A stretch of 43,199 nt of DNA from an uncultured Bacilli bacterium (GTDB lineage: Bacteria; Bacillota_I; Bacilli_A; RF39; UBA660), in contig CAJUNF010000007.1 of assembly GCA_910587775.1 (NCBI GenBank), positions 1-43,199 on the forward strand. The letters run 5' to 3'. The notes below the pieces were generated by a model. The model worked only from the letters and a program-made list of their open reading frames with translations, ran no database searches and was not told the DNA's origin. Shown one piece after another: positions 32,909-41,305 of this stretch. Position 1 is the stretch's first letter, and every line of letters begins with the position of its first letter. The position numbers and the translations under genes were made by a program.

Positions 32909-34327
32909 ATGGCAACCGTAAACGAAATAACAAATCGTAGTGTTGATTTTGCAAAATGGTATACAGATATTTGCCGTGTTGCTGAATTAGTAGATTATTC
33001 ATCAGTAAAAGGAAGTATGATAATTCGTCCATATGGATATGCCATTTGGGAAAACATTCAAAAAGTATTAGATAAAATGTTTAAAGAATCAGGTCATGAA
33101 AATGTTCAAATGCCTCTTTTCATACCAGAATCATTATTGAATGTAGAAAAAGATCATATTGAAGGTTTTGCACCAGAAGTTGCATGGGTTACTATGGGAG
33201 GAAATACTCCACTTGAAGAAAGATATTGTGTAAGACCAACAAGTGAAACACTTTTTTGTGATCATTATAAAAAAATTATCAAATCATATCGAGACTTACC
33301 CAAATTATATAATCAATGGTGCACGATAGTTCGATGGGAAAAAACAACAAGACCATTTTTAAGAAGTAGAGAAATTCTTTGGCAAGAAGGGCACACAATG
33401 CATCAAACAGAAGAAGAAGCACGTAAAGAAACATTAACTATGTGGCATGTATATGAAAAATTTCAAAAAGAATACCTAGCATTACCAGTAATTGTTGGAA
33501 AAAAGACCGAGAAAGAAAAATTTGCTGGAGCAGAAGAAACTTACACAATTGAAGCAATGATGCAAGATGGTGTAGCATTACAAAATGGTACTAGTCACTA
33601 TTTTGGTCAAAGCTTTGCTCGCGCTTTTAACATTGAATATTTAGATCAAAATAACACTTTAAAAACTCCTTATCAAACAAGCTGGGGTGTAACAACTAGA
33701 ATGATTGGTGGACTTATTATGACTCATAGTGACGATAATGGTTTAGTACTACCACCAAAGATTGCTCCAATTCAAATAGTTTTTATTCCAATAGGTAAAG
33801 ATCCAAAAGTAATCGAAAAAATCGAAGAAATTAAAAATAATTTACCAGAATATATTACCTCAAAAATTGATTTATCTGAAAAAAGCCCAGGTTACAAATT
33901 TGCAGAAGCAGAAGTAAAAGGAATTCCATTACGTGTTGATCTTGGAAGCCGTGATCTAGAAAATAATACTGTAACTTTGGTTCGAAGAGATACTTTAGAA
34001 AAACAAACTGCATCATTAGAAAACATTGAAAATACTATTATAAAAATGTTAGATGATATTCAAGAAAATTTATATAATACTGCTGAAAAAAGAAGAAATA
34101 GTATGCTTCATGATGCAAAAAATTATGAAGAATTTATAAAAATTGCCAATGAACTGCCTGGATTTATCAAAATAAATTGGTGTGGCAAAACTTCATGCGA
34201 AGAAAAAATAAAAGAAGATACAGGATATAAATCTCGTTGTATCCTAATAGAAGAAAAAACAGATGGTTGTTGTGCTGTTTGTAAAGAAAGTGCAAAACAT
34301 AAAATATATTTTGGAAAACAATACTAA
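32909..34327 (+). CDS. proS: Proline--tRNA ligase, short archaeal/eukaryotic-like type (ProS type 3)
   Basis: A 472-residue class II synthetase that charges tRNA-Pro. Motif 2 is visible in WCTIVRWEKTTRPFLRSREILWQEGHT, and motif 3 in TSWGVTTRMIGGLIMTHSDD; the anticodon-binding domain follows (LPPKIAPIQIVFIPIG). The C-terminal zinc-type domain has C425, C430, C444 and C455/C458 and ends in Tyr-472, typical of the type-3 enzyme. The long bacterial-type ProS with its editing domain is not what is encoded here, which is common in Mollicutes and some Bacilli/Clostridia. No T-box leader is present: the gene starts 4 nt after xseB. Confidence 0.95.
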   Translation: MATVNEITNRSVDFAKWYTDICRVAELVDYSSVKGSMIIRPYGYAIWENIQKVLDKMFKESGHENVQMPLFIPESLLNVEKDHIEGFAPEVAWVTMGGNTPLEERYCVRPTSETLFCDHYKKIIKSYRDLPKLYNQWCTIVRWEKTTRPFLRSREILWQEGHTMHQTEEEARKETLTMWHVYEKFQKEYLALPVIVGKKTEKEKFAGAEETYTIEAMMQDGVALQNGTSHYFGQSFARAFNIEYLDQNNTLKTPYQTSWGVTTRMIGGLIMTHSDDNGLVLPPKIAPIQIVFIPIGKDPKVIEKIEEIKNNLPEYITSKIDLSEKSPGYKFAEAEVKGIPLRVDLGSRDLENNTVTLVRRDTLEKQTASLENIENTIIKMLDDIQENLYNTAEKRRNSMLHDAKNYEEFIKIANELPGFIKINWCGKTSCEEKIKEDTGYKSRCILIEEKTDGCCAVCKESAKHKIYFGKQY

Positions 34328-34332
34328 TTCAT

Positions 34333-34370
34333 ATGACAATTATTGGTACTAGCCAGTTATTGTCATTTTT
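34333..34370 (+). terminator. Rho-independent terminator of the xseA-xseB-proS unit
   Basis: ATGACAAT (34333-34340) pairs with ATTGTCAT (34359-34366), then a T run. Confidence 0.75.
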
Positions 34371-34412
34371 ATTTTATCAAACTCATCCATAATATAAATG
34401 TGAGGTGAAAAT

Positions 34413-34907
34413 ATGAAAAAGAAAATAATGACAGTCTTACTAAGCATGAGTATTCTTTTTGCACCACTTCCTGTATGGGCATATTCAAATGAAATCATTG
34501 TAGGTGGTGACAATATAGGAATTCACATAGATAGTGATGGAATCTTAGTAATAGGCTTTTATAAGGTAAACGGATCATTTCAAAAAAGCTTTCCAGAAAT
34601 AGAAGTAGGAGATCGCATTACAAAAGTGGAAAATGTAGAAGTTTCTTCTATTAATGATTTAACAAAAGAAATTGAAAAAAATTTAAATAATAATAAGGTA
34701 AAGCTAACCTTAAAAAGAGATAAAGAAATAATTACAACTGATTTAACTTTAACAAATGTAGATGGAGTATTTAAAACTGGTTTATATGTTAAAGATGGAA
34801 TTAGTGGAATAGGTACACTAACCTATATCGACCCTGGAACAAAAATATTTGGAACCCTAGGACATGAAAGTGTTCTTTGGCGAAGTGCAAAAAATATGAA
34901 TATATAA
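34413..34907 (+). pseudogene. SpoIVB-type (S55) peptidase, truncated at the presumed element junction
   Basis: The 164 residues begin with a signal peptide (to about residue 24, LPVWAYS). A PDZ domain follows (about 25-110; SFPEIEVGDRITKVENVEV), and then the start of the S55 peptidase domain: FKTGLYVKDGISGIGTLTYI, then DPGTKIFGTLGH151. In SpoIVB this His is catalytic and the Ser lies more than 100 residues further on. Here the family match stops at G-H-E (about 34870) and eleven unrelated residues (SVLWRSAKNMNI) lead to a stop, so the catalytic Ser and the C-terminal half are missing. The mobile-element genes begin right after. The best explanation is insertion into the gene; the other half should lie beyond the right end of the window. 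Ribosome site GAGGTGA. Confidence 0.75.
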
Positions 34908-34997
34908 GTTAGAAGAAACAAAAGTAGGAAGAATGGTAAAAGTTAGTAAATATAAGAGTTTGAGAGAATTTTAAACTTAAAAAAGGAGAAAATATTT

Positions 34998-35798
34998 ATG
35001 AGAATTTTACCAAATCGGACTAATAGTTTATTTGGAAATATGCCATATATTTATCAAAAAAAGATAAATAAATGGTCTTTGAAGAAAATTACTGAAAAAA
35101 CAAAATTTTTAATTGTTGATGACAAAGATGGTCAGCTGGGTATGTGTCCTTTAAGAAGAAATATTCCTATTGTCGTATATGAACCAGAAAAAGTATTTTT
35201 AGAGGGTGGAAAAACTGATATACCTTTAAATATTCCAAATACATCAGATTTTATATTCGCCAAAAGAAATATATTAGGTTTTAAAGATAGAATTACTACA
35301 GAGTTATTAACTACAAAATGTGATATGATAAATAAAAATTATTATAATTTTACAGATGAAAATAAATATGAGTATGTTGCCGCTTGCCATAGTTTAGATA
35401 GAGATTCTAATATAGGGTTTTCTATGGAATACAAAATAAATAAATTAAAAAGTAATGTAGCTAAAAATGGATATATATATTTAGAGTATAATGTGGCTTT
35501 AAAAGATGATGATTATGAAACCTATCCAGCTAATAAATATTTAAGAAGTGATGAGATATTAAAATATTTTGATTTGAATGAATGGACGATTATTACAAAT
35601 GAAATTGCAATTTTAAAAGAAGATTATACTCCTCTTAATAAAGACAGAAAAGATGTTGTAGTAGGGTATTTAGACGCTAAGAAATCTCCAACTCCTAAAA
35701 AGAAAGAAATTAAACAGAAACAAAATTATACCTTTTATGATACTAGAGAAGAAAAATGTGTAAATCACAGTTATATAATAAATGGAGTATTAAGATGA
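34998..35798 (+). CDS. Class I SAM-dependent methyltransferase-like protein of the element
   Basis: A 266-residue cytosolic protein. Residues around 36-62 (KFLIVDDKDGQLGM, IPIVVYEPEKVFLEGG) look like motif I and the acidic end of strand 2 of a Rossmann methyltransferase, where D-D-x-D-G replaces the usual DxGxG. Later, YEYVAACHSLDRDSN and NGYIYLEYNVAL correspond to strands 4 and 5, and FDLNEWTIITNEIAI to strands 6-7. This reading is by pattern only. The substrate is unknown; a TehB-like or rRNA/small-molecule role is possible. AAAGGAG upstream. Its stop overlaps the start of the next small gene (ATGA). Confidence 0.6.
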   Translation: MRILPNRTNSLFGNMPYIYQKKINKWSLKKITEKTKFLIVDDKDGQLGMCPLRRNIPIVVYEPEKVFLEGGKTDIPLNIPNTSDFIFAKRNILGFKDRITTELLTTKCDMINKNYYNFTDENKYEYVAACHSLDRDSNIGFSMEYKINKLKSNVAKNGYIYLEYNVALKDDDYETYPANKYLRSDEILKYFDLNEWTIITNEIAILKEDYTPLNKDRKDVVVGYLDAKKSPTPKKKEIKQKQNYTFYDTREEKCVNHSYIINGVLR

Positions 35799-35968
35799 GA
35801 AAGATTAATTATATTGTAAAATGTGATAATACAATTTTAAAAGAAGAATTGCGAAAGAATCAAAATAGTATTTATAAAAGATTTTCTTTAATCGTGAGTA
35901 AAAGAAGGGAGTTAAAATGCTATGAAAACAGCAGAAACAAGAAATCTAATATCAAAAATGAGAAATAA
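35795..35968 (+). CDS. Small basic element protein, unknown
   Basis: A 57-residue, lysine/arginine-rich protein starting MRKINYIVKCDNTILKEEL. The ATG overlaps the methyltransferase stop (ATGA) and has GGAG 8 nt upstream inside that gene; its end overlaps the recombinase start by 47 nt in another frame. The tight coupling argues that it is translated. It does not resemble the resolvase catalytic domain missing from the next gene. It could be a DNA-binding accessory (excisionase-like) by size, charge and place, which is only a guess. Confidence 0.5.
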   Translation: MRKINYIVKCDNTILKEELRKNQNSIYKRFSLIVSKRRELKCYENSRNKKSNIKNEK

Positions 35969-36995
35969 AGATATAGAAAAAAAGAAAGAAAAGTTGGAAT
36001 ATATTGGTAGAGCGATTCCTTATGGATACTTAAAAAATAATAAAAAGTTAGTGATAGATAAACAAACGTCCCATATCGTACATCTAATTTATGATTTATA
36101 TGATAAAGGATGTAGTTATAGTCAAATAGCTGATTACTTAAATGAGAGGAGTATCACATCTCCGTCATACTATAAAATTTGTAACAGATATATCAATCTA
36201 ACTGAAAATGATGAAAATAAAAGGTGGCAAAGAGGAGCAATTCGAAAAATTCTGATGAATAAAGTTTACAATGGTTATTATAAGTACTCAGATAAAAAAA
36301 CACATCCAGAAATTGTGGATGATGAATTATTTAATAAAGTTCAATTAAGAATTCAAAGCAAACAAAATAGTTCAGGTGTTGATTTCTATTATCATAATGG
36401 GAACATTTTTTCTAATAAAGTGTATTGTGAAGAATGTGGAAGAGTATTTACTATTTCTCCATCAAATAATAAAGATGGAATAGTAAATTACTTAAGATGT
36501 TCCAGTTATGATACAAGAGGTAAAAATAAAGTAGATTGTTCTAACAAAATAGCTATTAAGTATGATGAATTAGCAAATATATTATCTTTGTTTTTAGAAG
36601 ATGAAATCTATAGTAATATTAATTTTAAAATTTTAGAAAATATATATGAAACTCATCTTAAAAATGGCAGTATCGAAATTCATAGAAAATACTTAAAACA
36701 AGAAAAAATATTAATTGAAAATCAAATAAAAGAATTAGAAAAAGAAAAAAATAATGGAAAAGATTTAATTGCTGAAATTAAAGAAAAAGAAACGAAAAAA
36801 CTTTTATATATTTATAATAATAGACTTAATGAAATTGATAGTTTACTAAAAGAAATATATTCTTTTGCAAGAACAAAAAATATCACAAAAAAAGAATTTT
36901 ATTTAGATAAGTACATGATAGAATCATTTATAGAAAAAATTACAGTAGGATCATTGATAAATTCTAAAAGAGAAATAAATATTATTTTAAAATAA
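35922..36995 (+). CDS. Large serine recombinase homologue lacking the catalytic resolvase domain
   Basis: A 357-residue protein with the Recombinase domain (YIGRAIPYGYLKNNKKLVID, IVHLIYDLY, YSQIADYLNERSITSPSYYK, RGAIRKILMNKVYNGYYKYS), a zinc ribbon (VYCEECGRVFTIS, then LRCSSY and DCSNK) and a coiled coil near residues 255-320. This is domains 2 to 4 of a large serine integrase. Its first residues (LISKMRNKDIEKKKEK) align with the end of the catalytic domain's helix E, so about 130 residues with the active-site Ser are absent, and nothing upstream encodes them. It is either a truncated integrase or a member of the catalysis-free paralogues that sit beside active recombinases in some elements. 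Confidence 0.8.
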   Translation: MKTAETRNLISKMRNKDIEKKKEKLEYIGRAIPYGYLKNNKKLVIDKQTSHIVHLIYDLYDKGCSYSQIADYLNERSITSPSYYKICNRYINLTENDENKRWQRGAIRKILMNKVYNGYYKYSDKKTHPEIVDDELFNKVQLRIQSKQNSSGVDFYYHNGNIFSNKVYCEECGRVFTISPSNNKDGIVNYLRCSSYDTRGKNKVDCSNKIAIKYDELANILSLFLEDEIYSNINFKILENIYETHLKNGSIEIHRKYLKQEKILIENQIKELEKEKNNGKDLIAEIKEKETKKLLYIYNNRLNEIDSLLKEIYSFARTKNITKKEFYLDKYMIESFIEKITVGSLINSKREINIILK

Positions 36996-36996
36996 T
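36981..36996. repeat. 16-nt AT palindrome at the recombinase stop
   Basis: ATTATTTT/AAAATAAT, a perfect palindrome overlapping the stop codon and 26 nt before the replication gene. In such AT-rich DNA it may be chance. Confidence 0.3.
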
Positions 36997-37022
36997 TTGT
37001 TAAAAAGAAAGGGGATTATGTT

Positions 37023-37730
37023 ATGGTATTTAAAATTGAAAAAACAAAGAATTATACAGTAATGAGTAATTACCACTTAAGAGATAAGAATTTATCTTTG
37101 AAAGCTAAAGGATTATTATCATTTATGCTGTCATTACCAGAAGACTGGGATTACTCATTAAAAGGATTATGTTCTATTAGTAAAGAAAACAGAGATGCTA
37201 TTCGCTCAACTTTGAAAGAATTACAAGATAATCTTTATTTGGAAATAGAAAAGGTTAGGGGAGATAAAGGGTATTTTGAGTACAATTATTTAATATATGA
37301 AAAACCACAATTATCTAAACAAGATGAAGGAAATTATCCATATACGGAAAATCCACATCTGGAAGATCCAAATGTGGAAAAACAACTACAAATAAATACT
37401 AATGAAAAAATAGATAAAGAAGATAAAACAAAATCTTCTTTTTTTGTTGCAGAAGAACATAATATTTTGACTTTAGAACTCATTGAAAGAGGATATATTA
37501 CTAAAAATGATATCCAAATATTTTATTATGATAAGCTATTTGAATGTTTATTAGAGAATAATACATACAAAACCTTAATTCAAATTATTCATTATATTGT
37601 TCCAAGGGTACTAAAAAGAAATTTTGAAGATGAGGAGGGTAATTCTATTGAAAATAAGTTTGGATATCTTAAAAATGCAATATATAGTAATATTTATCGA
37701 TTAGAACATTTAAATGATGAACTGTGGTAA
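37023..37730 (+). CDS. RepA/DnaD-like replication initiation protein of mobile elements
   Basis: A 235-residue protein. The N-terminal half is a winged helix of the type found in element replication initiators: VMSNYHLRDKNLSLKAKGLL, SFMLSLPEDWDYSLKGLCSI, then SKENRDAIRSTLKELQD and Y-L. After a hydrophilic linker (about 105-145), the C-terminal part (LTLELIERGYITKNDIQIFY, then VPRVLKRNFEDEEGN) is like the DUF6017/DnaD-type region of Tn1549-like and plasmid proteins. It probably recruits replication proteins to the excised circle. GAAAGGGG is the ribosome site. This is the clearest sign that the region is an element capable of autonomous replication at some stage. Confidence 0.75.
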   Translation: MVFKIEKTKNYTVMSNYHLRDKNLSLKAKGLLSFMLSLPEDWDYSLKGLCSISKENRDAIRSTLKELQDNLYLEIEKVRGDKGYFEYNYLIYEKPQLSKQDEGNYPYTENPHLEDPNVEKQLQINTNEKIDKEDKTKSSFFVAEEHNILTLELIERGYITKNDIQIFYYDKLFECLLENNTYKTLIQIIHYIVPRVLKRNFEDEEGNSIENKFGYLKNAIYSNIYRLEHLNDELW

Positions 37731-37757
37731 AAAAAATGTTTTTTTAAATAAATATGA

Positions 37758-37787
37758 TATACTAGTAACTAGTAGAGGAGTATTTTT
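37758..37787 (+). promoter_or_regulatory. Promoter -10 with ACTAGT repeats
   Basis: TATACT (37758-37763) overlaps the first of two ACTAGT palindromes (37761-37766 and 37769-37774), followed by AGAGGAG as ribosome site. The repeats lie where a repressor would block transcription start. No clear -35. Confidence 0.4.
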
Positions 37788-38009
37788 ATGAGAAATTTTT
37801 TTAGAACTTTTTTATCAATTACATCTATAGTAATGTGCTTAATAAGTATTATAGTGTTATTACATACTTATATTCAATATCCCTTAACCCAAGAAAATTC
37901 AAAATCAATTATTTATTGTATTATTACTAGTGTAATATGTCTTAGCTTAAATATAGCAATTTTGTATTATTCTGTTCACAATGAATCAAAAAATAGTAGA
38001 TCAAAATAA
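37788..38009 (+). CDS. Small membrane protein, unknown
   Basis: A 73-residue protein with two predicted membrane helices (about residues 10-30 and 42-62) joined by a short loop and a charged C-terminus (NESKNSRSK). AGAGGAG lies 7 nt before the ATG. It stands between the replication gene and the membrane-bound regulator and has its own promoter-like sequence. No family recognised. Confidence 0.55.
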   Translation: MRNFFRTFLSITSIVMCLISIIVLLHTYIQYPLTQENSKSIIYCIITSVICLSLNIAILYYSVHNESKNSRSK

Positions 38010-38069
38010 AAAACAAAATCTATATTTAATCAAAATCGTAAATAATCTTAGCAATATGGTGAAATTTTT

Positions 38070-39167
38070 ATGAATTATACGAAGATAGGAAAATTTATAA
38101 ACGAATTAAGAACAGAGGCAAATTTAACTCAACAAGAGCTTGCAGATATGATACCAATTAGCAGACAAGCTGTATCAAAATGGGAAAGAGGTATTACAAT
38201 TCCAAATCCCGATACTTTAAAAATTTTAAGTGATATATTTAAAGTTCATGTCGAAGAAATTTTAGTAGGGGAAAAAATAAATGAAAAAAACGCTATTTAT
38301 ATTAATAATTTTATTTTAAAAGTTTTAGATGATTTCAATAAATCACATAAATACTTATTAATTTCTATAATAACAATAATAGTTTTAATTGTATTTTTTT
38401 TATTATACTATTTCCTAGATAATTACAATTCTATAAAAGTTTATTTAATCAATGGGTTATCAGATAATATACAAGTTTCCAATGGAATTTTTGTTGTAAC
38501 GAAAAAACAAAGTTATTTTCAAATTGGCAATATCTTGTATGATGAAAACATTAAAATTGACAAAATTGAATTATATTATTTAAACCATGAGAATAAAAAA
38601 ACATTAATTTATTCTTCCGAAGATATAAATGTTTTATTAACTGACTTTTATGGTTATAATGCTTATTTTGATTATAAAAATTTAAAGCAAATTATTAATA
38701 ACCTATTTTTAGATATTGAAATGAACAAAAAAATGGAAACGATCAAATTAACTTTAACGCAAGATTTTTCTAATGATTTTTTACTAAATTTTAAATCCAA
38801 GAAACTTTATGATAATAAATATAATGAGAGTGAATTACATTCTGTAAAAAATGGAACTGAAGCAATAATAGTAAAAAAATTTACTCAAACCAACAATAGT
38901 TATTTTTTTAAAGAAAAAGATTTTGAGTATACTTATTTTCCCTCTTCTCATATTTTAATTTTAAAGAATATTTCTAATTTAGAAGAATGGACATATAATT
39001 TTGAATTAGACAATTTAGTGTATGATCAATACCATCAAAATGAATTAATCAATTCTTTTCTATATTTTAATAAAAAGATAGAGTGTCAAATTGGAGATTG
39101 TAGTTTAGCACAAGAAAAAATAGATTTTTTTCAAGATAAATTATTACCGTTTCAAGAGGGAACTTAA
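38070..39167 (+). CDS. Membrane-anchored XRE-family regulator with an exported sensor-like domain
   Basis: A 365-residue protein with three parts. Residues 7-62 are a Cro/XRE helix-turn-helix (LTQQELADMIPISRQAVSKWERG). Residues about 94-116 form one membrane helix. The remaining 250 residues are predicted outside the cell, beta-rich and Tyr/Phe/Asn-rich, with two Cys near the end (ECQIGDCS). This is a one-component arrangement in which an external cue could act directly on a DNA-binding domain held at the membrane. The next three genes encode exported proteins, so they are its likely targets, but no operator was identified. Terminator at its end. ATG after GGTGA. Confidence 0.7.
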   Translation: MNYTKIGKFINELRTEANLTQQELADMIPISRQAVSKWERGITIPNPDTLKILSDIFKVHVEEILVGEKINEKNAIYINNFILKVLDDFNKSHKYLLISIITIIVLIVFFLLYYFLDNYNSIKVYLINGLSDNIQVSNGIFVVTKKQSYFQIGNILYDENIKIDKIELYYLNHENKKTLIYSSEDINVLLTDFYGYNAYFDYKNLKQIINNLFLDIEMNKKMETIKLTLTQDFSNDFLLNFKSKKLYDNKYNESELHSVKNGTEAIIVKKFTQTNNSYFFKEKDFEYTYFPSSHILILKNISNLEEWTYNFELDNLVYDQYHQNELINSFLYFNKKIECQIGDCSLAQEKIDFFQDKLLPFQEGT

Positions 39168-39187
39168 TAGGTTCTTTCTTTGTTTTA
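39154..39187 (+). terminator. Rho-independent terminator of the regulator gene
   Basis: AAGAGGGAAC (39154-39163) pairs with GTTCTTTCTT (39171-39180, two G-U), then TGTTTT. It spans the stop codon. Confidence 0.6.
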
Positions 39188-39234
39188 TTGCATAATGATA
39201 TTCTTTTTATAGAAAGGAGGTAGTGTGAAAGTTT

Positions 39235-39948
39235 ATGAAAAAAGTTTTATTATCTTTTGTTGTTTGTTTGGCATTATTTTCTATTAAGGATGTAAGAGCA
39301 TTAGAAGAATATTATAAAAATGATAATGGAGTATCTTTATCCAAAGAAGAATACGATTTTTTATCTGATTTTTATTGGCCAGGATGTCAAGAGTTAATGA
39401 AAATAGAAGATTATCAAAAATTTTTATCATCTAATATCATGAATCAAGAAATCAAAAAGATTGTTGTAAATGAACCAATCCCTAGATCTACTTGGATTGA
39501 AGATTCAGGTAGAACATTACAAATTGCGACTTCTTGTGGAAATGATTGTACAGTTTCTGTTACACTTCGTTGGAATAATGCACCATACGTGAGAAGCTAT
39601 GATGTAATGGGTGCTTATTTAGAAAATGTATCTTTATTAAATACTCCTACAACCACAATTCAATCTTCTAATGGTGCTTCTACAAATAGAGATGTAAATA
39701 AACAAAATAATGGCTTTGGTGTGTCATTCCTTTTACCAAGTGGAAATAACCTTGTTATCAATCAAAGTTATAGAGTTTCAAAAGGTGGACATATTTATGC
39801 AAGTTATCAGCATGCCAAACAAAACATTTCTCTATTAGACAGTAAAAGATATTCCATTTCTAAATCAGGATATGGAAAAGTATTTAGCTTCACAGGGAAC
39901 GCTGCTATAGCTTATGACCGAATGAATGGTGTAGATATTGGAGTATAA
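39235..39948 (+). CDS. Secreted protein of unknown function
   Basis: A 237-residue protein with a signal peptide (about residues 1-23, cut after VRA). The start of the mature part has VSLSKEEYDFLSDFYWPGCQ, a motif seen at the start of several secreted Firmicutes proteins. Then comes a beta-rich body with a C-x3-C pair (TSCGNDCTVSVTLRW), Ser/Thr/Asn-rich strands and the end AAIAYDRMNGVDIGV. No lipobox or wall anchor. Strong GGAGG 14 nt before the ATG. It lies 31 nt before the metalloprotease gene and may be its substrate, partner or inhibitor; that is inference from position only. Confidence 0.6.
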   Translation: MKKVLLSFVVCLALFSIKDVRALEEYYKNDNGVSLSKEEYDFLSDFYWPGCQELMKIEDYQKFLSSNIMNQEIKKIVVNEPIPRSTWIEDSGRTLQIATSCGNDCTVSVTLRWNNAPYVRSYDVMGAYLENVSLLNTPTTTIQSSNGASTNRDVNKQNNGFGVSFLLPSGNNLVINQSYRVSKGGHIYASYQHAKQNISLLDSKRYSISKSGYGKVFSFTGNAAIAYDRMNGVDIGV

Positions 39949-39979
39949 TTAAATTCTAAATTTTAAAAGGAGTGAAGAA

Positions 39980-40582
39980 ATGAAACAAAAATTAAAAATA
40001 TTTATTATAGGAATAATTCTATTAATCCCCACAATTGTAAAAGCCGAAGTGAATCCAAGAATTACATACTATACCTATGGTCATAAAATGACTTGGAATA
40101 TTGAAAATATATGGTATTTTATAGATAGTGCTGCTTCTTCATATGAATCAGTAGTTGCAGACGCAGCCAATAATTGGGTTCATACAGGATATGGATATAA
40201 TAAATTATATCCATATACAAAAACGACAAATATTACTTTAAGTGCAACAGATGTATTCAAACTTGCTGAAGGAGAAAATGCACTAGGAGTTACTTGGCAT
40301 TTTAAAAGAGTGAATGGAAAAGCGATTGGAGTTAATGGGCAAAATGGAGCTCCCACTGAAAATTGGCTATATTGTCATGTAGATTTAAACATTCCAGAAT
40401 TAAATAAATTAGGAAACCGAGCTAAAAAAATTACCACTTTACATGAAATGGGTCATTGTTTTGGATTAGCACATGGTATAGAGAAGAAAAGTGTAATGTA
40501 TCCTTATTATAATGGATTAGATTCAAGTGTTAATGGTGTACAAGAAATAGACCATAAAACTTTCAATTACATATACTCATAA
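39980..40582 (+). CDS. Secreted matrixin-like (M10-type) zinc metalloprotease
   Basis: A 200-residue protein with a signal peptide (about residues 1-22, ending VKA) and a small metzincin catalytic domain. The zinc motif is H155-EMGH-CFGLA-H165, matching HExxHxxGxxH, and M173 (SVMYPYY) is the Met-turn. A strand-helix start (WYFIDSAASSYESVVADAAN) follows the matrixin pattern. There is no room for a pro-domain and no cysteine switch, so it would be active on export unless held in check by another protein. AAAGGAGTG ribosome site. It is the middle of three exported proteins read in a row. Target unknown. Confidence 0.85.
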   Translation: MKQKLKIFIIGIILLIPTIVKAEVNPRITYYTYGHKMTWNIENIWYFIDSAASSYESVVADAANNWVHTGYGYNKLYPYTKTTNITLSATDVFKLAEGENALGVTWHFKRVNGKAIGVNGQNGAPTENWLYCHVDLNIPELNKLGNRAKKITTLHEMGHCFGLAHGIEKKSVMYPYYNGLDSSVNGVQEIDHKTFNYIYS

Positions 40583-40597
40583 AGAAAGGAAAATAAT

Positions 40598-41266
40598 ATG
40601 AAGAAAAAAATAATATTTGGAACATTATTATTTGGCTTACTATTCATTAGTTCTTTTGGAATAGAAAAATTAATGAACAATTCTAATAATAATACCCAAG
40701 AAAACAAAGTTGAAAAAAATAAGGATGAAAGTGAATTAGATATTCAGGATGTAAAAGAAGAAAAAATAATTCCTATTTCTGGTAATGCTTATTTTCTTAA
40801 TGAACCTACATTAGAATATTTGAAAGAAAGTTCAGATATTATAGCAATAGCCTCTATAGAAGACTCAGAAGCTTTTATGGAAGATAAAGTTGTATATTCA
40901 AATTTAAACCTAAAAGTTAAAAAAGTGATTAAATCAGATCATACACGTTCTAATATAGAAAATCTAAAAGTAAGACAACTCGGTGGAAAAATTAGCATTG
41001 GAGAAATGAAAAAAAATTTATCCACCGAAGAATATTCAAAATATGGCTTTGAAGAAAATGAATCAGAAAGAACGATTTTATATTTTGACGTTTCAAATGG
41101 TACGCTAGATATGAGAAATACAAAGGAATACTTAGTTTTCCTAGATTACAATGATAATGGAGAATTAACATTTAATTCTTTAAATTACGGAATTAGAGAA
41201 ATTCAGGATAGTAAAATATTTGATTATGATACAAATTCCTTTATTGAAACTGACTTATTATCATAA
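40598..41266 (+). CDS. Membrane-anchored exported protein, unknown
   Basis: A 222-residue protein with an N-terminal membrane helix (about 4-23) and no lipobox, so probably tethered to the membrane. A low-complexity Asn/Lys/Glu linker (27-60) follows. The globular part reads SSDIIAIASIEDSEAF, LKVKKVIKSDHTRS, VRQLGGKI, then TKEYLVFLDYNDNGE and SLNYGIRE. This resembles a widespread small extracellular family in Firmicutes built as 'SDVIvvGkV... kV.kvlKG... GG... eYLLFL', of unknown role. It starts 16 nt after the metalloprotease gene with AAAGGA, so it belongs to the same unit. Confidence 0.6.
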   Translation: MKKKIIFGTLLFGLLFISSFGIEKLMNNSNNNTQENKVEKNKDESELDIQDVKEEKIIPISGNAYFLNEPTLEYLKESSDIIAIASIEDSEAFMEDKVVYSNLNLKVKKVIKSDHTRSNIENLKVRQLGGKISIGEMKKNLSTEEYSKYGFEENESERTILYFDVSNGTLDMRNTKEYLVFLDYNDNGELTFNSLNYGIREIQDSKIFDYDTNSFIETDLLS

Positions 41267-41305
41267 TAATTAATAAAAAAATATGATTTTTTAAGTTTAT
41301 TGTAA

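Noticed and set aside
34900..34974. Short open stretch reading IYKLEETKVGRMVKVSKYKS
   Set aside because: Only about 24 codons with no start codon near its beginning and no recognisable family. It could be a remnant of an element gene but is too short to claim.
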